From positions 153,501 to 217,500 of the forward strand of contig CAWZYM010000103.1 in NCBI GenBank assembly GCA_963966185.1: a stretch of DNA of 64,000 nt. Direction: 5' to 3'. The translations under genes were made by a program, and so were the position numbers. Below, piece by piece: positions 1-10,600 of this stretch. The stretch comes from Rhabditoides inermis. Lineage: Eukaryota > Nematoda > Chromadorea > Rhabditida > Rhabditidae. The number at the start of each line of letters is the position of its first letter. Within the stretch, counting starts at the first letter, position 1. The notes below the pieces were generated by a model. The model was not told where the DNA came from. It saw nothing but the letters and a program-made list of their open reading frames with translations, and did no database searches.

Positions 1-434
1 GGTGGATCAGATCACGGCTCCCAGAAGGCCGCACTCTGTGGCGATGACCAACGCAGCCGGCAAGGTCACCCAGCTCACGCTATACAAGAAGGCGTTCCGG
101 CTGGGAGAAGAGGCGGGGTTGGGGGGGGGGTGTGATGACGTCACTTGAGTCACATCAAATGTTCACTCGGAATCGCAAACATGATCATGTGTTAGCGCCG
201 AATGAAAGATGCAGATTCACTAATCGGGCTTTTGCAGTCGTATTCATTCCTCATTTGGTATGAGCAGGATTATGAATTGTACTTTGTAGGTGATCGGCCG
301 TCTGCAGTTCTCGGACGCGTGTGTTCGAGTGGCCCAGCTGGCAGTGTGGCTGGAGACAGTGGAGAGGGTGGTGGAGGAGGGGGAGGAGGGAGAGCGGGAG
401 GGCATCCACGAGGGCGAGCAGAGCGTCGTAGTGA

Positions 435-473
<39 letters not shown>

Positions 474-613
474 TCGAGACATCTATCTCTGTAGGTGCAC
501 GACCGGTGGCAGTCTGTGTCCGCGTGCGCCAAAGAGGACCACTTCCGACTCACTCTGCCCATGCACGCCCCGCCCACTTTCCACACCGAGTCGGGTCCGT
601 CCTCTCTCTCTCC

Positions 614-644
<31 letters not shown>

Positions 645-890
645 CTTCTCTCCCTCTCTCTCATCTCTCTCTCCCTTGCAGTCTCCGTCCGCTGGCGTGT
701 CCGCTTCGAGTTTGTCACCTGCGTGCCACCCAGTGTGACTGATGAGGGCGGAGTGTCGACTGCTCCCCTGTCGGTGCCAGTGGAGACTCTCCATTGGAAG
801 TGTGACGTGTTCGTCCTTCCCTGCTCTCCCGAGAATGCCGCGCTCACTGAGTGCGGACAGTTTCCCGGCGAGGCCAGCATACTCATTTAG
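1..890 (+). CDS. RGP1: RGP1 copy R1, 3' part (truncated by window edge)
   Basis: Last four exons of an RGP1 homologue (subunit of the Ric1-Rgp1 exchange factor for Rab6 at the Golgi): 1-112, 290-430, 495-594 and 682-890, ending at TAG 888-890. The reading frame stays open across all junctions. The deduced C-terminus carries the family signatures VRWRVRFEFVT and VETLHWKCDVFVLP near the end. The first exon shown ends in GAAGAG followed by GCGGGG, whereas the other copies have GTGGGG or GTGGGT, so this intron has either a GC donor or a broken one. A polyadenylation signal follows at 1082-1087. The 5' half lies outside the window, so functionality cannot be judged. Identification rests on clear similarity of the assembled protein to the Rgp1 family; the state of the gene is uncertain. 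Confidence 0.85.
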
Positions 891-1362
891 AAACTTTCGC
901 TAGCCCGGAAAATGAAGAGATTTTAACCTGACATTATTGTATTTCAAATTTCAACTATATCTCCTACTCCTTTATTCATTAGGATTGTGTGACTTGTACA
1001 AACAATTCTTGGTGACTTGCGATTACTGTGATATTTCGTGTGTGTGTTCATAATATTGTTATTAGATCTATCTGCAATTGAAATAAATGGTATAAAAAAT
1101 CTTGCCTCCGAGGCAAATGATGAGCCTGTATATGAAGTAGATGTTCAAAATACATATATTATATTATATTCAAGTATTGGGTGACCGGGGAAAAGAGAGG
1201 TTGGCCGAGAGGCGTTGCGGGAGGGGGGGGGGGGGGAGGAGGAGGAGGGGGCGAGGTAGCCAAGTACACGATTTGACACTCTAAAACAGTCTTCCTCATT
1301 GGGAAAGAGGGCACATAAACAATCGACCCGATATTAACAAAGTTTTATCTCGCCAGAAGAAG
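891..1362. other. convergent 3' flanks of RGP1 R1 and TM-A1
   Basis: No further coding sequence seen. This stretch holds the presumed 3' untranslated regions of the plus-strand RGP1 copy and the minus-strand TM-A1 gene, and a G-rich run near 1210-1240. It is near-identical by eye to 34533-34996, the same junction in the fourth block. Confidence 0.6.
1082..1087 (+). terminator. AATAAA polyadenylation signal of RGP1 copy R1
   Basis: AATAAA lies 192 bases after the R1 stop codon. At the same place copies R2 and R4 read GATAAA and R3 reads GGTAAA, so only R1 keeps the canonical hexamer. Confidence 0.6.
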
Positions 1363-1630
1363 TCACAGATAAACATGCACAAGTATCGCGTAGACAATCA
1401 TTCCGGCTCCGCACAGCAGAATGAAGACGAACTTGGACACGAACCGGAACACGAATTGGCGGTCAGCCATTTTGCTCTGGTGCGCCTGCCTGATCTCCAC
1501 GAGCTTGAGCTCGTGCTCCTGCTTGTGCGCCTCACTGAATCATAGCAACATGAAGTTTTAATTTAAAGCTGACACAACGAAGCAGATTGGCTTTCTCTTT
1601 TATTTTACTCTCTCCGCGTCTCTGATCCGT

Positions 1631-1677
<47 letters not shown>

Positions 1678-2597
1678 CGGAAGTTCTGATTGCGAATCTA
1701 GCTATGCCTTGGCCGGTGGCTTGTCGTCAGCCAGTCAGACAACATATCACCTCACTTAGATTGGAACGCACATGGCTACGATGGATCGGTTCACTCGTAC
1801 ACGATTTTACACTTGCAAACAGTCAAACAGAAGGAATTGTGCTGCATCAGGATAACAGGAATTTTAGACTCACCTGAATCTCAGGCTAAAATCAAAAACA
1901 CAAAGGCTTTCGCTCTCCGAATAAAAACAACAATAAGTACTCACAACGCGAGGCGATGGGCGCTCGCCTCCTTATCGAAGAAGACCGAGAACTCGGACGC
2001 CTTCTCGTTGTTCTTGTCGGCGTCCTTGTCCTTGACCTTGACCTTGTTCTTCAAGTCCGGCTCGTCTCCAATCTCCATCTCCACAACTACGTGCTCACCC
2101 ATGCTGAAATAATTAATCAATACAGCAAAAAGAAACAAAATAGCTAAAAGAAATGCGAGGGAGGAACAGATGTTGGCGACTGTTGCGTTTGAACCGCTTC
2201 GTCTCCACCATACAGAAAGAGAGTATACAGGTCATACACGCAGAGGAGGTCACGTAAACCCGGCGTGACTAGCGCTTAGATGAAACCCTTGTTGGAGAAT
2301 AAACAACTCGATCTTGCCCGTCTTTTCTCAAATCACATCACAAGTGTTCTGATAGCGCGAATATCCATGAACATGCCTATGTGAATGATTTTGGATTCAG
2401 AATTGCTGGTGTAGATTTTTGAGTTCAGGTCAAATGTATAAGTATAACGTTGGAAATCTTTAATTGTACAATATCAGTAAGTATATAATACCTTTTTACA
2501 TTGTCAAGTAGTTCCGTATCCAGTAGCCTGTAATGAAATGAATAATTACACATACTATCTAGACATAAAACACTAACCTCTGATATGTATGACGCAT
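1363..2597 (-). CDS. TM-A1: small C-terminally anchored membrane protein, type A
   Basis: Four minus-strand exons (2578-2597, 2492-2527, 1945-2103, 1363-1534) join in phase to 128 residues plus stop. All have GT donors and AG acceptors. The N-terminus (MRHTYQR, then LLDTELLDNVK) is shared with every other TM copy. The centre is acidic and lysine-rich (residues about 22-70). Residues about 75-100 look like an amphipathic helix (KQEHELKLVEIRQAHQ). The last 24 or so residues are a single hydrophobic segment containing FILLCGAG. This topology suggests a tail-anchored protein with its bulk in the cytosol. I do not recognise the family; p24/TMED was considered and does not fit. The start was chosen because all four TM copies retain an ATG at this position. 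An intact reading frame in a region full of broken copies suggests it may be functional. Confidence 0.72.
1634..1673. repeat. (GA)n microsatellite in TM-A1 intron 3
   Basis: Perfect GA tract inside the intron between TM-A1 exons 3 and 4. The equivalent tract in the TM-A2 copy lies at 35270-35308. Confidence 0.9.
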
Positions 2598-2989
2598 GAT
2601 TTGATTTATGCAACGTGAACCCGTAAAAGACAACAGAAAGACTCACTAAATCTGTTCAGAAATGATAAGATTACGATGTTATAGTTATAGACTACGGCAT
2701 GTGTCTAAAATACGATAACTCGATAAGATATGCGGGGCGCATATGATTGGACATTGGGTCTTTTCTACAGTAAACAGTGATAAGGAGAAAAGGAGAAAAA
2801 GAAAGAGTAAGAAATACTATGAAGAAATGTGCGGTATAACTTGTGCCTGAAATCAGACATCTTTCTATGAAAACCAGTACATTGTGATTTTCTCCACCTC
2901 CCGGCTACAGATTTGCTCGTTTAGGAGGAACTCGAAAACGAGCAACGACCGCGCGCTGGCAGAGAAATGAGAGGAATGAAAGATATCAG
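2598..2989. other. 5' flank of TM-A1 / 3' flank of TM-B1
   Basis: No gene seen. Upstream region of TM-A1, partly similar to the regions upstream of the other TM copies (8553-8821, 27638-27906, 36229-36437), including a shared motif around CAGAAATGATAAGATTGCG. Promoter function is inferred only from position. Confidence 0.4.
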
Positions 2990-4734
2990 TCAAAGGTAGT
3001 AATGAGCAATGATGGCGTATCCTACGAAGCCGGCTCCACACATCAGAAGGAACGCGACGTTGTACATGAACTAACGGTCAGCCAGGTCGCGCTCGTGTTC
3101 ATCTCCGCCAACTTCATCTGCCGATTCATCTCCGCGAGCTTCAGCTGGTGGTTCTCGGAACGCGCCTCCCTGAATCACAACAACATGAAGCTTTGATTCA
3201 TAGCTGACACCGCACACAACCCTTGGCCAGACGTCCAACACGGGAATGAAGAGCATGCGACGCAGATGGGCTCTCTCTTTTATAGTACTCTCTTCTCTGA
3301 TCTGTGAAAAGAGAGAGAGAAAAAAAAAGAGAAAGAGAGAGAGAGAAGAGAGAGAGCGAGAGAGCGAAGAGAGAGAGAGAGAAAGAGAGGCGGACGTTCT
3401 GATTGCGAGGCTTGTCGCCAGTCAGCCAGACCACATATCACCTCACTTGGATTGGAACACACATGGCTATGATCGATCGATTCACTCGTACACGATTTGA
3501 CACTTGGAAACAGACAAACAGAAGGAATTGCATCAGAAGTTCTAGACTCACACAAATCTCAAGCTATTATCAAAAAACCACAAACGTTCTCAGAATAAAA
3601 ACCATGATAACTCACAACTCATGAAGGCGGGTGTTGGCCGTCGCGTCAAAGAGTATGTCGTACTGGATCGCCCTAACGATCTCCTCCTCCACGTACTTCT
3701 GCGCCTTGTTCGAGTGGCTCTCCAGATCCTGATCTCCCATCTCCACCACGTCTTCTGCACCCATTCTAAAACAAGTAAATCAGTACCGCAAAAAGAAACA
3801 AGAAATGAAAAAAATGATGAAAGAAATGCAATGAACAGATGTTGGCAACTGACGGCTGTTGCGTTGGAACCGCTTGGTCTCTACTCTACAGATAGATAGT
3901 ATACAGGTCTTAGGCGCAGAGGAGGTCACGTATACCCGGCGTGACTTGCGCTTGGATGAAACACTTGTTGGAAGATAAACTACTCGATCTCACCCGTCTT
4001 TTCTCACATCACATCACAAGTCAAGTGTTCTGATAGTGCGAATATCCACCCATGAAAAATGCCTGGATGAATGATTTTGGCTCCAGATAACAAATTGGCA
4101 GGTGTAGTTTTCGTGTTCAAAAGAAATGTACACAAATAACGTTGAAAATCGTTATCTGTACAATTTCAGTGAGTATATCATACCTTTTTACATTGTCAAG
4201 TAGTTCCGTATCCAGTAGCCTGTGATGAAATGAATAATTACACAAACTATCTAGACATAAAACACTAACCTCTGATACTAGCGCTTCGGCGCGCTGTCGC
4301 GCGCCTCCGCGCTAGATCATGAAAATAAGAAGAATAGAATAGAAACTCATAGAATAGAATAGAAACTCAAGTTTTTGTTATGATCAATAATACTGTGTGT
4401 TTTTTTTTACAATTTCATAACATTTCGAGTGAAACTGGTTATTAAAGTAGAGAAGATTAGTCGATTGATGTATTGATTGCACTGATAATGTGGTCTAGAG
4501 GCAATGCAATAATAATACCTGGTCTGCAAGTGCTTTGGTTAGCTGCCGCGTACCTCCGTTGTACAAGTCAGTAGATCTATGTATATTTTTGAATTTGAAT
4601 GTCCTCGCGTATACGGAAAGAGCACCTGCACGGTGCCGCGCGCTCCCGCTCCGCTATCAATATCTATGAATACATAGATCAATGATAATCATTATACTTT
4701 TTTTTCTGAACTATACTTTCCTTTGCTCATAAAA

Positions 4735-4749
4735 ACTCTCTCTCTCTCT

Positions 4750-4792
<43 letters not shown>

Positions 4793-5140
4793 TTCCTCTC
4801 TCTCTTTCTCTGCTCTCTCTCTCTCTCTCTCTTTTTTTTTTCTCTTTCTTTCTTTCTCTCTCTTTTTTCTCTTTCTTTCTCTCTCTTTCTCTTCGTATTT
4901 CTTTTAGTTTTAATGCTACGAGCTTTGCTACTGCAACCTCTCGCCCTCTTTTATTCTCGCATTCTCTCTCTCTCTTTCTCTCTCTGTCTCTCTCTATCTC
5001 TCCCTTCCCTTTTTTATCTTACTCTTCCTTTTTTCCCTCTTCCTCTTTTTCCGCTGCCTTTCTCTATATATATATCTATATGCTTCTCTCTAACTTTTCC
5101 TCTCTCCCTCTCTCTCTCTCTCTCCGTTCTTTGTCAATGC
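4735..5140. repeat. CT-rich low-complexity block in Helitron H1
   Basis: About 400 bases of (CT)n, (CTTT)n and T-runs with short interruptions. The long Ser/Leu/Phe readings across it are translations of simple sequence, not genes. Confidence 0.85.
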
Positions 5141-5219
5141 ATTTTTAGAGATTGAAGTAAAACTTTTGCTTGGACATGGAGCTTCCGCTGCCGGACAGCG
5201 AGATTTTGATGTTTTTTTA

Positions 5220-6260
5220 ACCGGATACTGAAAGCAAAATTGAGGAGGTGGACTACAGCCGAGGACGTAAACTCAACTATCTGCAAAGTTTCATACAAAT
5301 TGGTTTAGTATGAATCAAGTCGTGAACGCGGAACTAATCAAAATCGTAAAGAAATGCGAGGGCGCGCGCATCTTTTGATGATTGGACAATATGTTCCTCA
5401 CACCGTAACCAATAACGCTGAATTTGGCAGGTACGCTCTTTTTGTTGAAACTATTTGTTGAACGTATTTACGGAAAAAGAAGCGAAGATGTTTCTTAGAT
5501 GAGACACGTTCGCTGCGAACAGCAACAAAATCGATTACTTTCGTGGTTTTTCTTCGAAATATAGGCAATGAGTGTAATTGGAGAGTAATCACTGCGTCGA
5601 CTGCGTCCTGAAGTAATATGTAATCTTTCTGAGAAGTTTCACGCAAATCGGTTCAGTAGAAACGGAGATATGCCCGCGGACACACAAGAAAAGGTGCAAA
5701 AGTGTCTATTTTTGGTGGTTTTCGACCATAAAAAAGGTAATGAAAGCAAAATTGAGAACTGTCACAGAATGGACTGCACCAGAAGACGTGAACTCAACTA
5801 TCTTATGAGTTTCATGCAAACTGGTTCTGTATGAATCGAGTTATGACCGCGGAAATACTAAAAATCGCAAAAGTGAGGCGAGAGCGCGCGCGCGGCTCTT
5901 GCTAATTTGGCTATATTTTCCTTACACCGTAACCAATGATGATGAAAATTGCAGGTTAGTGACAGAACTATTTGTTGAAAGTACTTACAGAACAAGAAGC
6001 GAAACTGTTTCTTAGGTGAGAAGCTTTTGCAGCGGACACCACCAAAATCGGCGAATTTTGAGGTTTTTCTACTAAATAAAGGCAATGAGTGTAATTGGAG
6101 AGTAATCACAAAGTGGACTGCATCCTGAAGTACTTTGTAAACTTTTTGCAAAGTTTGACGCAAATCGGTTCGGTAGGAACGGAGTTATGTTCGCGGACAC
6201 ACAAGAAAAAGTGCAAAAGTGACCATTTTTGGTGGTTTTTTGACCAAATATGGACGTAGA
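5220..6260. repeat. two degenerate tandem units (~521 bp) in Helitron H1
   Basis: Matching landmarks recur at a spacing of about 521 bases: the GGACTACAGCCGAGGACGT type at 5251 and 5772, and CACCGTAACCAAT at 5400 and 5926. Each unit also contains sub-repeats resembling CAAATCGGTTCAGTAG, a phrase common in invertebrate transposon interiors. Confidence 0.6.
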
Positions 6261-6411
6261 GGAGGAGTTGAGAGGTGCCTGAATTTTGTCGTCGTCCTTG
6301 CAAAGGAATACAACTTTCTACCAAGTTTCATGTGAATTGGTTGAGTTTGAAGCTAGTTATGACTCTGGAATGACGGACAGAGACAATAGGACATTTTAGT
6401 AGAAAAGGCGA

Positions 6412-6730
6412 CTAGCGCTCCGGCGCGCTGTCGCGCGCCTCCGCACTAGGTATACAAAAATAGAAAAAAATAGAAAAATAGTTCGTCTTGCATGTTTGAT
6501 AGTTGATTGCTCTCTAATGACTCTTGCGAAGATACATACACGCAAGGGTTGTAGTTGAAGTGTTCAAGTTCTATGTATTTTGTATATGTAGCTTAATTTT
6601 TGTCTTTTCTAACTATCTCTCCTACTTCTTTTTCACTTATTTTATGTTTCACAGATGTACACCGCCCCATCTCTTTCTCCTCTACACTGTTCTGTCTACT
6701 TTCCATCCTATCTCCCTCCTCCTCCCCCCG

Positions 6731-6771
<41 letters not shown>

Positions 6772-8540
6772 TCGACACAGTTCTACTCTCCCCTATCTCT
6801 CCTCTCTCTCTCTCTTCTCCCTCTCCCACTGTCGCGCTATCTCTTTCTCTCTTTCTCTCTCAGTATTATATTCTCTAGAAACAGTATTATAATATTAGTA
6901 TTGTCTACTGTCAACTTTCTAGAGACAATACTAATACTATGCTCTTGTTTGTCTACTGCATCTTTTTCTTCTACTGTGATAACAACTTTCTAGAGACATT
7001 ACTATGTTTTCTTCTGTCTACTTTCACCTCTCGTCACCTCTTCCACTCTCACTCTCACATCTGCAGTAATCACTATCACTGCGACTTTCGAGAGACAGTT
7101 ATGTCTACTCTCCCTTCTCTCTCCTCTTTTCTCTCTCCTATTCTCTCTCTCTCTCTCTCTCTCTCCTATTCTCTCTCTTGTATACTTTCACGTCCCCGCT
7201 GCGGTGACAACAACTTTTTAGAGACAGTACTATGGTACCTTCTGTCTACTCTTCTATTCTCACATCTGCAGTAGTCACTGCGACTTTCGAAAGACAGTTA
7301 TGTAAAAACTTTTTTAAACAGAAAGTACTACTCTCTTCTCTACTGTCTTCTCTCCCTACTGTCTACTCTCTCACGTTCTAAAAATATAATTTGACCGCCT
7401 GTGCTTGCCAAATGACATGTAAGGTGAACTCGATTCTCACCTCACCTCACTTCCACTCGACACTGTACTGCATCGAAAAGCGGAATTTCAGGCTGAATAT
7501 GTACAAGAGTACAAGTAATAAACTCAAAACTTAGTTTCAACTGAAAAAAAGAAGCAGTACATAGTTCTATATTACGTCTACAATGACTTCGAGAAAAGAA
7601 GCCGGCTGGCGCGCCCTCACACACGTTGTGCGCACGTGTGAAGGAGTTTGAAACAGTTTGAGGTTGATTTGATCGTTAGAAAGCACTATCTATTAACGTC
7701 TCGAAACATTTTACTTAACTTTCTCAACCTTCAACTTTTCGTTTTGTCAAAGTTATTTGTTGAAGATAGAAATTTTGTCTTTTTCAACTGACTCAATCCA
7801 TTATTGTTATATTTAGACATATTCCTATAAAAAAAGACACAACTGAGTGGATATGGGTCAGTGATTGCGAATGCCAACTATTCGATATCGATCGGTTGAC
7901 CTGGCGGCTGTTAGCGAGCAATCCGGTGGTCGCGACCCCAGCAAGTAACGCGCGCGCAGAAAATGTCTAATACTGTATGAAGACAAAGTCCGATCGATCT
8001 GAAACTTTGACAGAAGGGCTTTTTTGCTCATAAAAGCTTAAGTTTACAAATTGGACCCTCTATCTCGTCTGTACGAAAAGTCGATCATATTCGCCATATT
8101 TGGTGACTTTTCAAAAAAGGAAACCAGTTTCTATAATCTGTTATACGTAATCTTTCTTCTATTCAATTTTGATAGAAATCGAAGATCATGAATTTTGGGT
8201 GCATTTTGGGTACATTCGCCTATTTGGGCATGAAGATGAGGTCACAGGCAGCTGGTATCGCGGCTATCGACTTTTTCTAGGTCGATTCACCTACTCTCCA
8301 AATTTGATTCTCATTGAAGTATTTTGAAATTTTTCTTCATAGTTAAGAGATTAGGTGATAACTATGATTAGGAGATCGCTATTGACGAGATATTTGGAAT
8401 TTTGCGTTCTCAGGTATTGAAGAAACTTTCTAGAAAAAATGAGTAGTTAGAGTAGACTTTGAAAAGAGATATCTCTCCGGAAGGACAGACAGACAGACAG
8501 ACAGACAGACACCATAGTAAATATTAGTATGAAAGGGGGA
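6412..8540 (-). mobile_element. Helitron H2 (non-autonomous), upstream member of the pair
   Basis: On the minus strand it begins with TCCCCCTTTCATACTAATAT at 8540 and ends with CTAG at 6415-6412, directly against the TC of H1 with no base between. The same 7-bp GGCGCGC stem and GACA loop occurs at 6422-6439. The 5' termini of H1 and H2 are related (TC, then CCTTT, a CTACTAA-like stretch, then GTCTGTC-type repeats), but their interiors differ. H2 carries CT blocks (6735-6870, 7138-7175) and a (GACA)n array just inside its 5' end. The outer boundary abuts TTTATGAAG, which is contiguous with CTCTGATA in the uninterrupted paralogues. Confidence 0.88.
8484..8511. repeat. (GACA)n tetranucleotide array at the Helitron H2 5' end
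   Basis: About seven copies of GACA. H1 has a degenerate counterpart (GACGGACAGAGACA at about 6373-6386) at the same distance from its terminus. Confidence 0.85.
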
Positions 8541-8821
8541 TTTATGAAGCATTATTCGATGTATGCAAAGTGAAAGACAACAGATATACTCACTAAATAA
8601 ATCTGATCAGAAATGATAAGATTGCGATTGTTATCAAATACAGTATCAAACATGATTATGAATACGATAAGATATGCGAGCGCATACGATTGGAGATTGG
8701 ACATTGGGTCTTTTCTACACTAAACGCTAAATGTACATTGTACATTCATTATATCTAGAAGGGACTCGAATACGCGTAAACAGCCGCGGCCCGCTGATCG
8801 CTTGTCACCCAAGTACATAAG

Positions 8822-9049
8822 ATGAACGAGCAGATACAGCGCATGCGCAACTTCCACAAGACGCAGACAAGTGAGTGACGCCGTCGATTGTCTGACTGTC
8901 TGATTTATCGATTGATCGATTGATGTGTGACGTCATAGTGCGGCAGGCTGGCGGCTGCCACCGCTGCTCGCGATTCTGCGGAGCATACGGTGCTGCGGCG
9001 GCGGAGGTGGCGGGTCCGAAGGACCTCGAGACGGAGGGCCACCACTACT

Positions 9050-9097
<48 letters not shown>

Positions 9098-9655
9098 GCT
9101 GGAGGGGAGACTGGTGGAGAAGCACGTACTGGCCAGCAGGGTCAAGGAGCTGGACGAAATGAGGGAGGGGAGAGGCAGAGAGAGAAAGAGAGCCGTGTGT
9201 GATTTGTATTGATTTATTGATTTCGCTCGTCCCTGTCGGCCAACTTTCGGCGAGTTGAAATTGAAGAGCTTTTTGCATTTCAGAACCCGTGTCGTCGTCG
9301 TACACCACATAGAAGCTCCTGCGTGGTGGTCTGGCATGAGCGTCGCCAAGGTTCACCCACGTAGTACAGGCTATTGGACTGGATGGACATGGTGCAGGTG
9401 CAGGCGTCAGATGACGCAGACAGATTCGTGCAGGGGTGCTTCAAGCAGAGCGCGTGTGTGGCGTGGCGCTCGTCCCGCTTGCACACCATCACCCGACTCA
9501 CCATCGAAAGCCGCAAGAAGACCGGCTGTGTTTCTTTTCAATCCATTTCTTAGTTATGTCTCTCTTGCTGTTTATTGATCGTTCATCGCTGCGTATTCTA
9601 GGGCACCATCTCCCAACTGCAGTTCGTGTATCTGACTGGCTCGGAGAACGCGTAA
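8822..9655 (+). CDS. P1a: unrecognised small protein gene, first copy (probably decaying)
   Basis: Exon 1 at 8822-8870 (MNEQIQRMRNFHKTQT) splices in phase to 8939 onward, giving a Cys-rich stretch (GGCHRCSRFCG). This exon then runs straight into a (GA)n tract at 9051-9091, beyond which the reading frame differs from the apparently conserved one (LEGRLVEKHVLASRV). The terminal exons encode DADRFVQGCFKQS and finally QLQFVYLTGSENA, ending at TAA 9653-9655. That stop overlaps an AATAAA signal at 9654-9659. The RFV..C..QS motif is shared with the neighbouring P2 genes, so P1 and P2 look like diverged tandem paralogues. The middle exons are unresolved and the repeat-length shift suggests a pseudogene, but a different tract length would restore the frame. 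Function unknown. Confidence 0.45.
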
Positions 9656-9964
9656 TAAAATGTGCGGAAGAAGATCAAAGTTCAAACATTTTTCTAGTGA
9701 AACCACTAAACGTACACAACGCACAGTGTACATTGATTGCGACTAGAATGGTCGAATGCGCGCAATCAGCGCCTCTCCGCCGCTCTCGTCTATGCTAATT
9801 CGAGTGGCGCGCAGTGGGGCGTTCGAGCGTGTCTCGCAGACGATTCGACCTCATTTGAATACGTGATATCGATCAGAATGGGGCCGACGCGAGATCGACA
9901 AGCTGTCCTCGTGTCATTTCTTTTCGAAGTGGCGCGCTGGTAACTCGAGGCGGAGCGCGCGTCG

Positions 9965-10600
9965 ATGTTGGAGGACACCCACTTCTTCGCAGAACAGTGA
10001 GTAAGGGCGGTGTCCCATTGTGTGCTCGTATGTGTTATAGTGGAATTGAACAATGGGGATGGGACCATTGCAGCCAGTCGACGTCCGCTACCAATAGGAG
10101 CACGGAACCACCCACGTGGTGGATCGCAATGGACCTGTCCAAGGTATATACACGTAAAACTGGCTATGGGACTTGACATTGTTCAGTTGACGAACGACAG
10201 TGAGAGGTTTGTGTTGCAATGCCTCCAGACAATCGACTGGTCTTCGTGGGTAACTGTTGATGACATGATGAGCACGTGCGCGATTCCGCACAGCATTCTG
10301 TTCAACAACAGGTGCAGGACCAAGAAGAACTCTTAAGAGTGAGTTGCGAGTGAATGTTGATGTTTTGAATTTGCATTCATCCTATTTAGGCATATCCGCA
10401 GGGTCATTCGGGATGCCGCCGTGGATCTGAGCATGAACGATGTGCTCCAGAGAGACAAGATCCTCGCGCGCAAAGGCAACCAGGAGCGTTGGGTGGTGCG
10501 TGCTTATACTCTCATCTCCTGTTCTCACCGAATCGTTCAGAACACGTTCAGGATGAGCGGTCGCCGGTTTAACAACAAGTGTGAAGTTGAGACTGAGTGA
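9965..10600 (+). pseudogene. P2a: copy of the 150-residue P2 gene with one nonsense codon
   Basis: Exons 9965-9996, 10041-10143, 10187-10338, 10390-10495 and 10541-10600 match intact P2c exon for exon, with all splice sites kept. The only obvious lesion is at 10334-10336, where the CAA of P2c (NSQE) is TAA. A polyadenylation signal lies at 10680-10685. The last two exons would be untranslated unless the stop is read through. Confidence 0.75.

Larger units (their letters stand above)
4278..6411 (-). mobile_element. Helitron H1 (non-autonomous), downstream member of a head-to-tail pair
   Basis: Read on the minus strand, the element starts with TCGCCTTTTCTACTAAAATG (6411 downward) and ends in GAAGCGCTAG at 4278. 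A perfect 7-bp stem with a 4-base loop (GGCGCGC-GACA-GCGCGCC, plus positions 4288-4305) lies 10 bases before the end. TC start, CTAG end, a 3' subterminal hairpin and insertion between A and T without target duplication are the Helitron hallmarks. No Rep/helicase reading frame is recognisable. The interior carries a CT-rich block (about 4735-5140) and two degenerate tandem units of about 521 bp. Confidence 0.88.
2990..8552 (-). pseudogene. TM-B1: type-B membrane protein gene, broken and split by Helitrons
   Basis: Same four-exon structure as intact TM-B2 at 25.8-27.6 kb: exon 4 at 2990-3169, exon 3 at 3616-3765, exon 2 at 4184-4219, exon 1 at 4270-4277 plus 8541-8552. Three lesions are visible. 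Exon 4 is 180 rather than 181 bases because AAGCACGAG has become AACACGAG. Shortly downstream a CAG codon has become TAG. Exon 1 is interrupted by 4,263 bases of Helitron DNA. Exons 2-3 and the introns are near-identical to TM-B2, so the decay followed a recent duplication. Confidence 0.85.

Noticed and set aside
202..742. Long Ser/Leu-rich and Arg/Glu-rich reading frames here and at many other places
   Set aside because: They are translations of (CT)n and (GA)n microsatellites in introns, or shadows of the RGP1 exons in other frames.
1363..2597. TM genes as p24/TMED cargo receptors
   Set aside because: No GOLD domain, no signal peptide and no KK/FF tail; only a C-terminal hydrophobic segment is shared.
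8484..8511. Tetranucleotide repeat as a CRISPR or telomere-like array
   Set aside because: Simple (GACA)n without spacers, at the position where the sister Helitron has a degenerate version.
4278..8540. The 4.26-kb insertion as a single large Helitron or a DNA transposon with inverted ends
   Set aside because: The internal TC start and CTAG-hairpin end at 6411/6412 show two elements in direct orientation, and there are no terminal inverted repeats.
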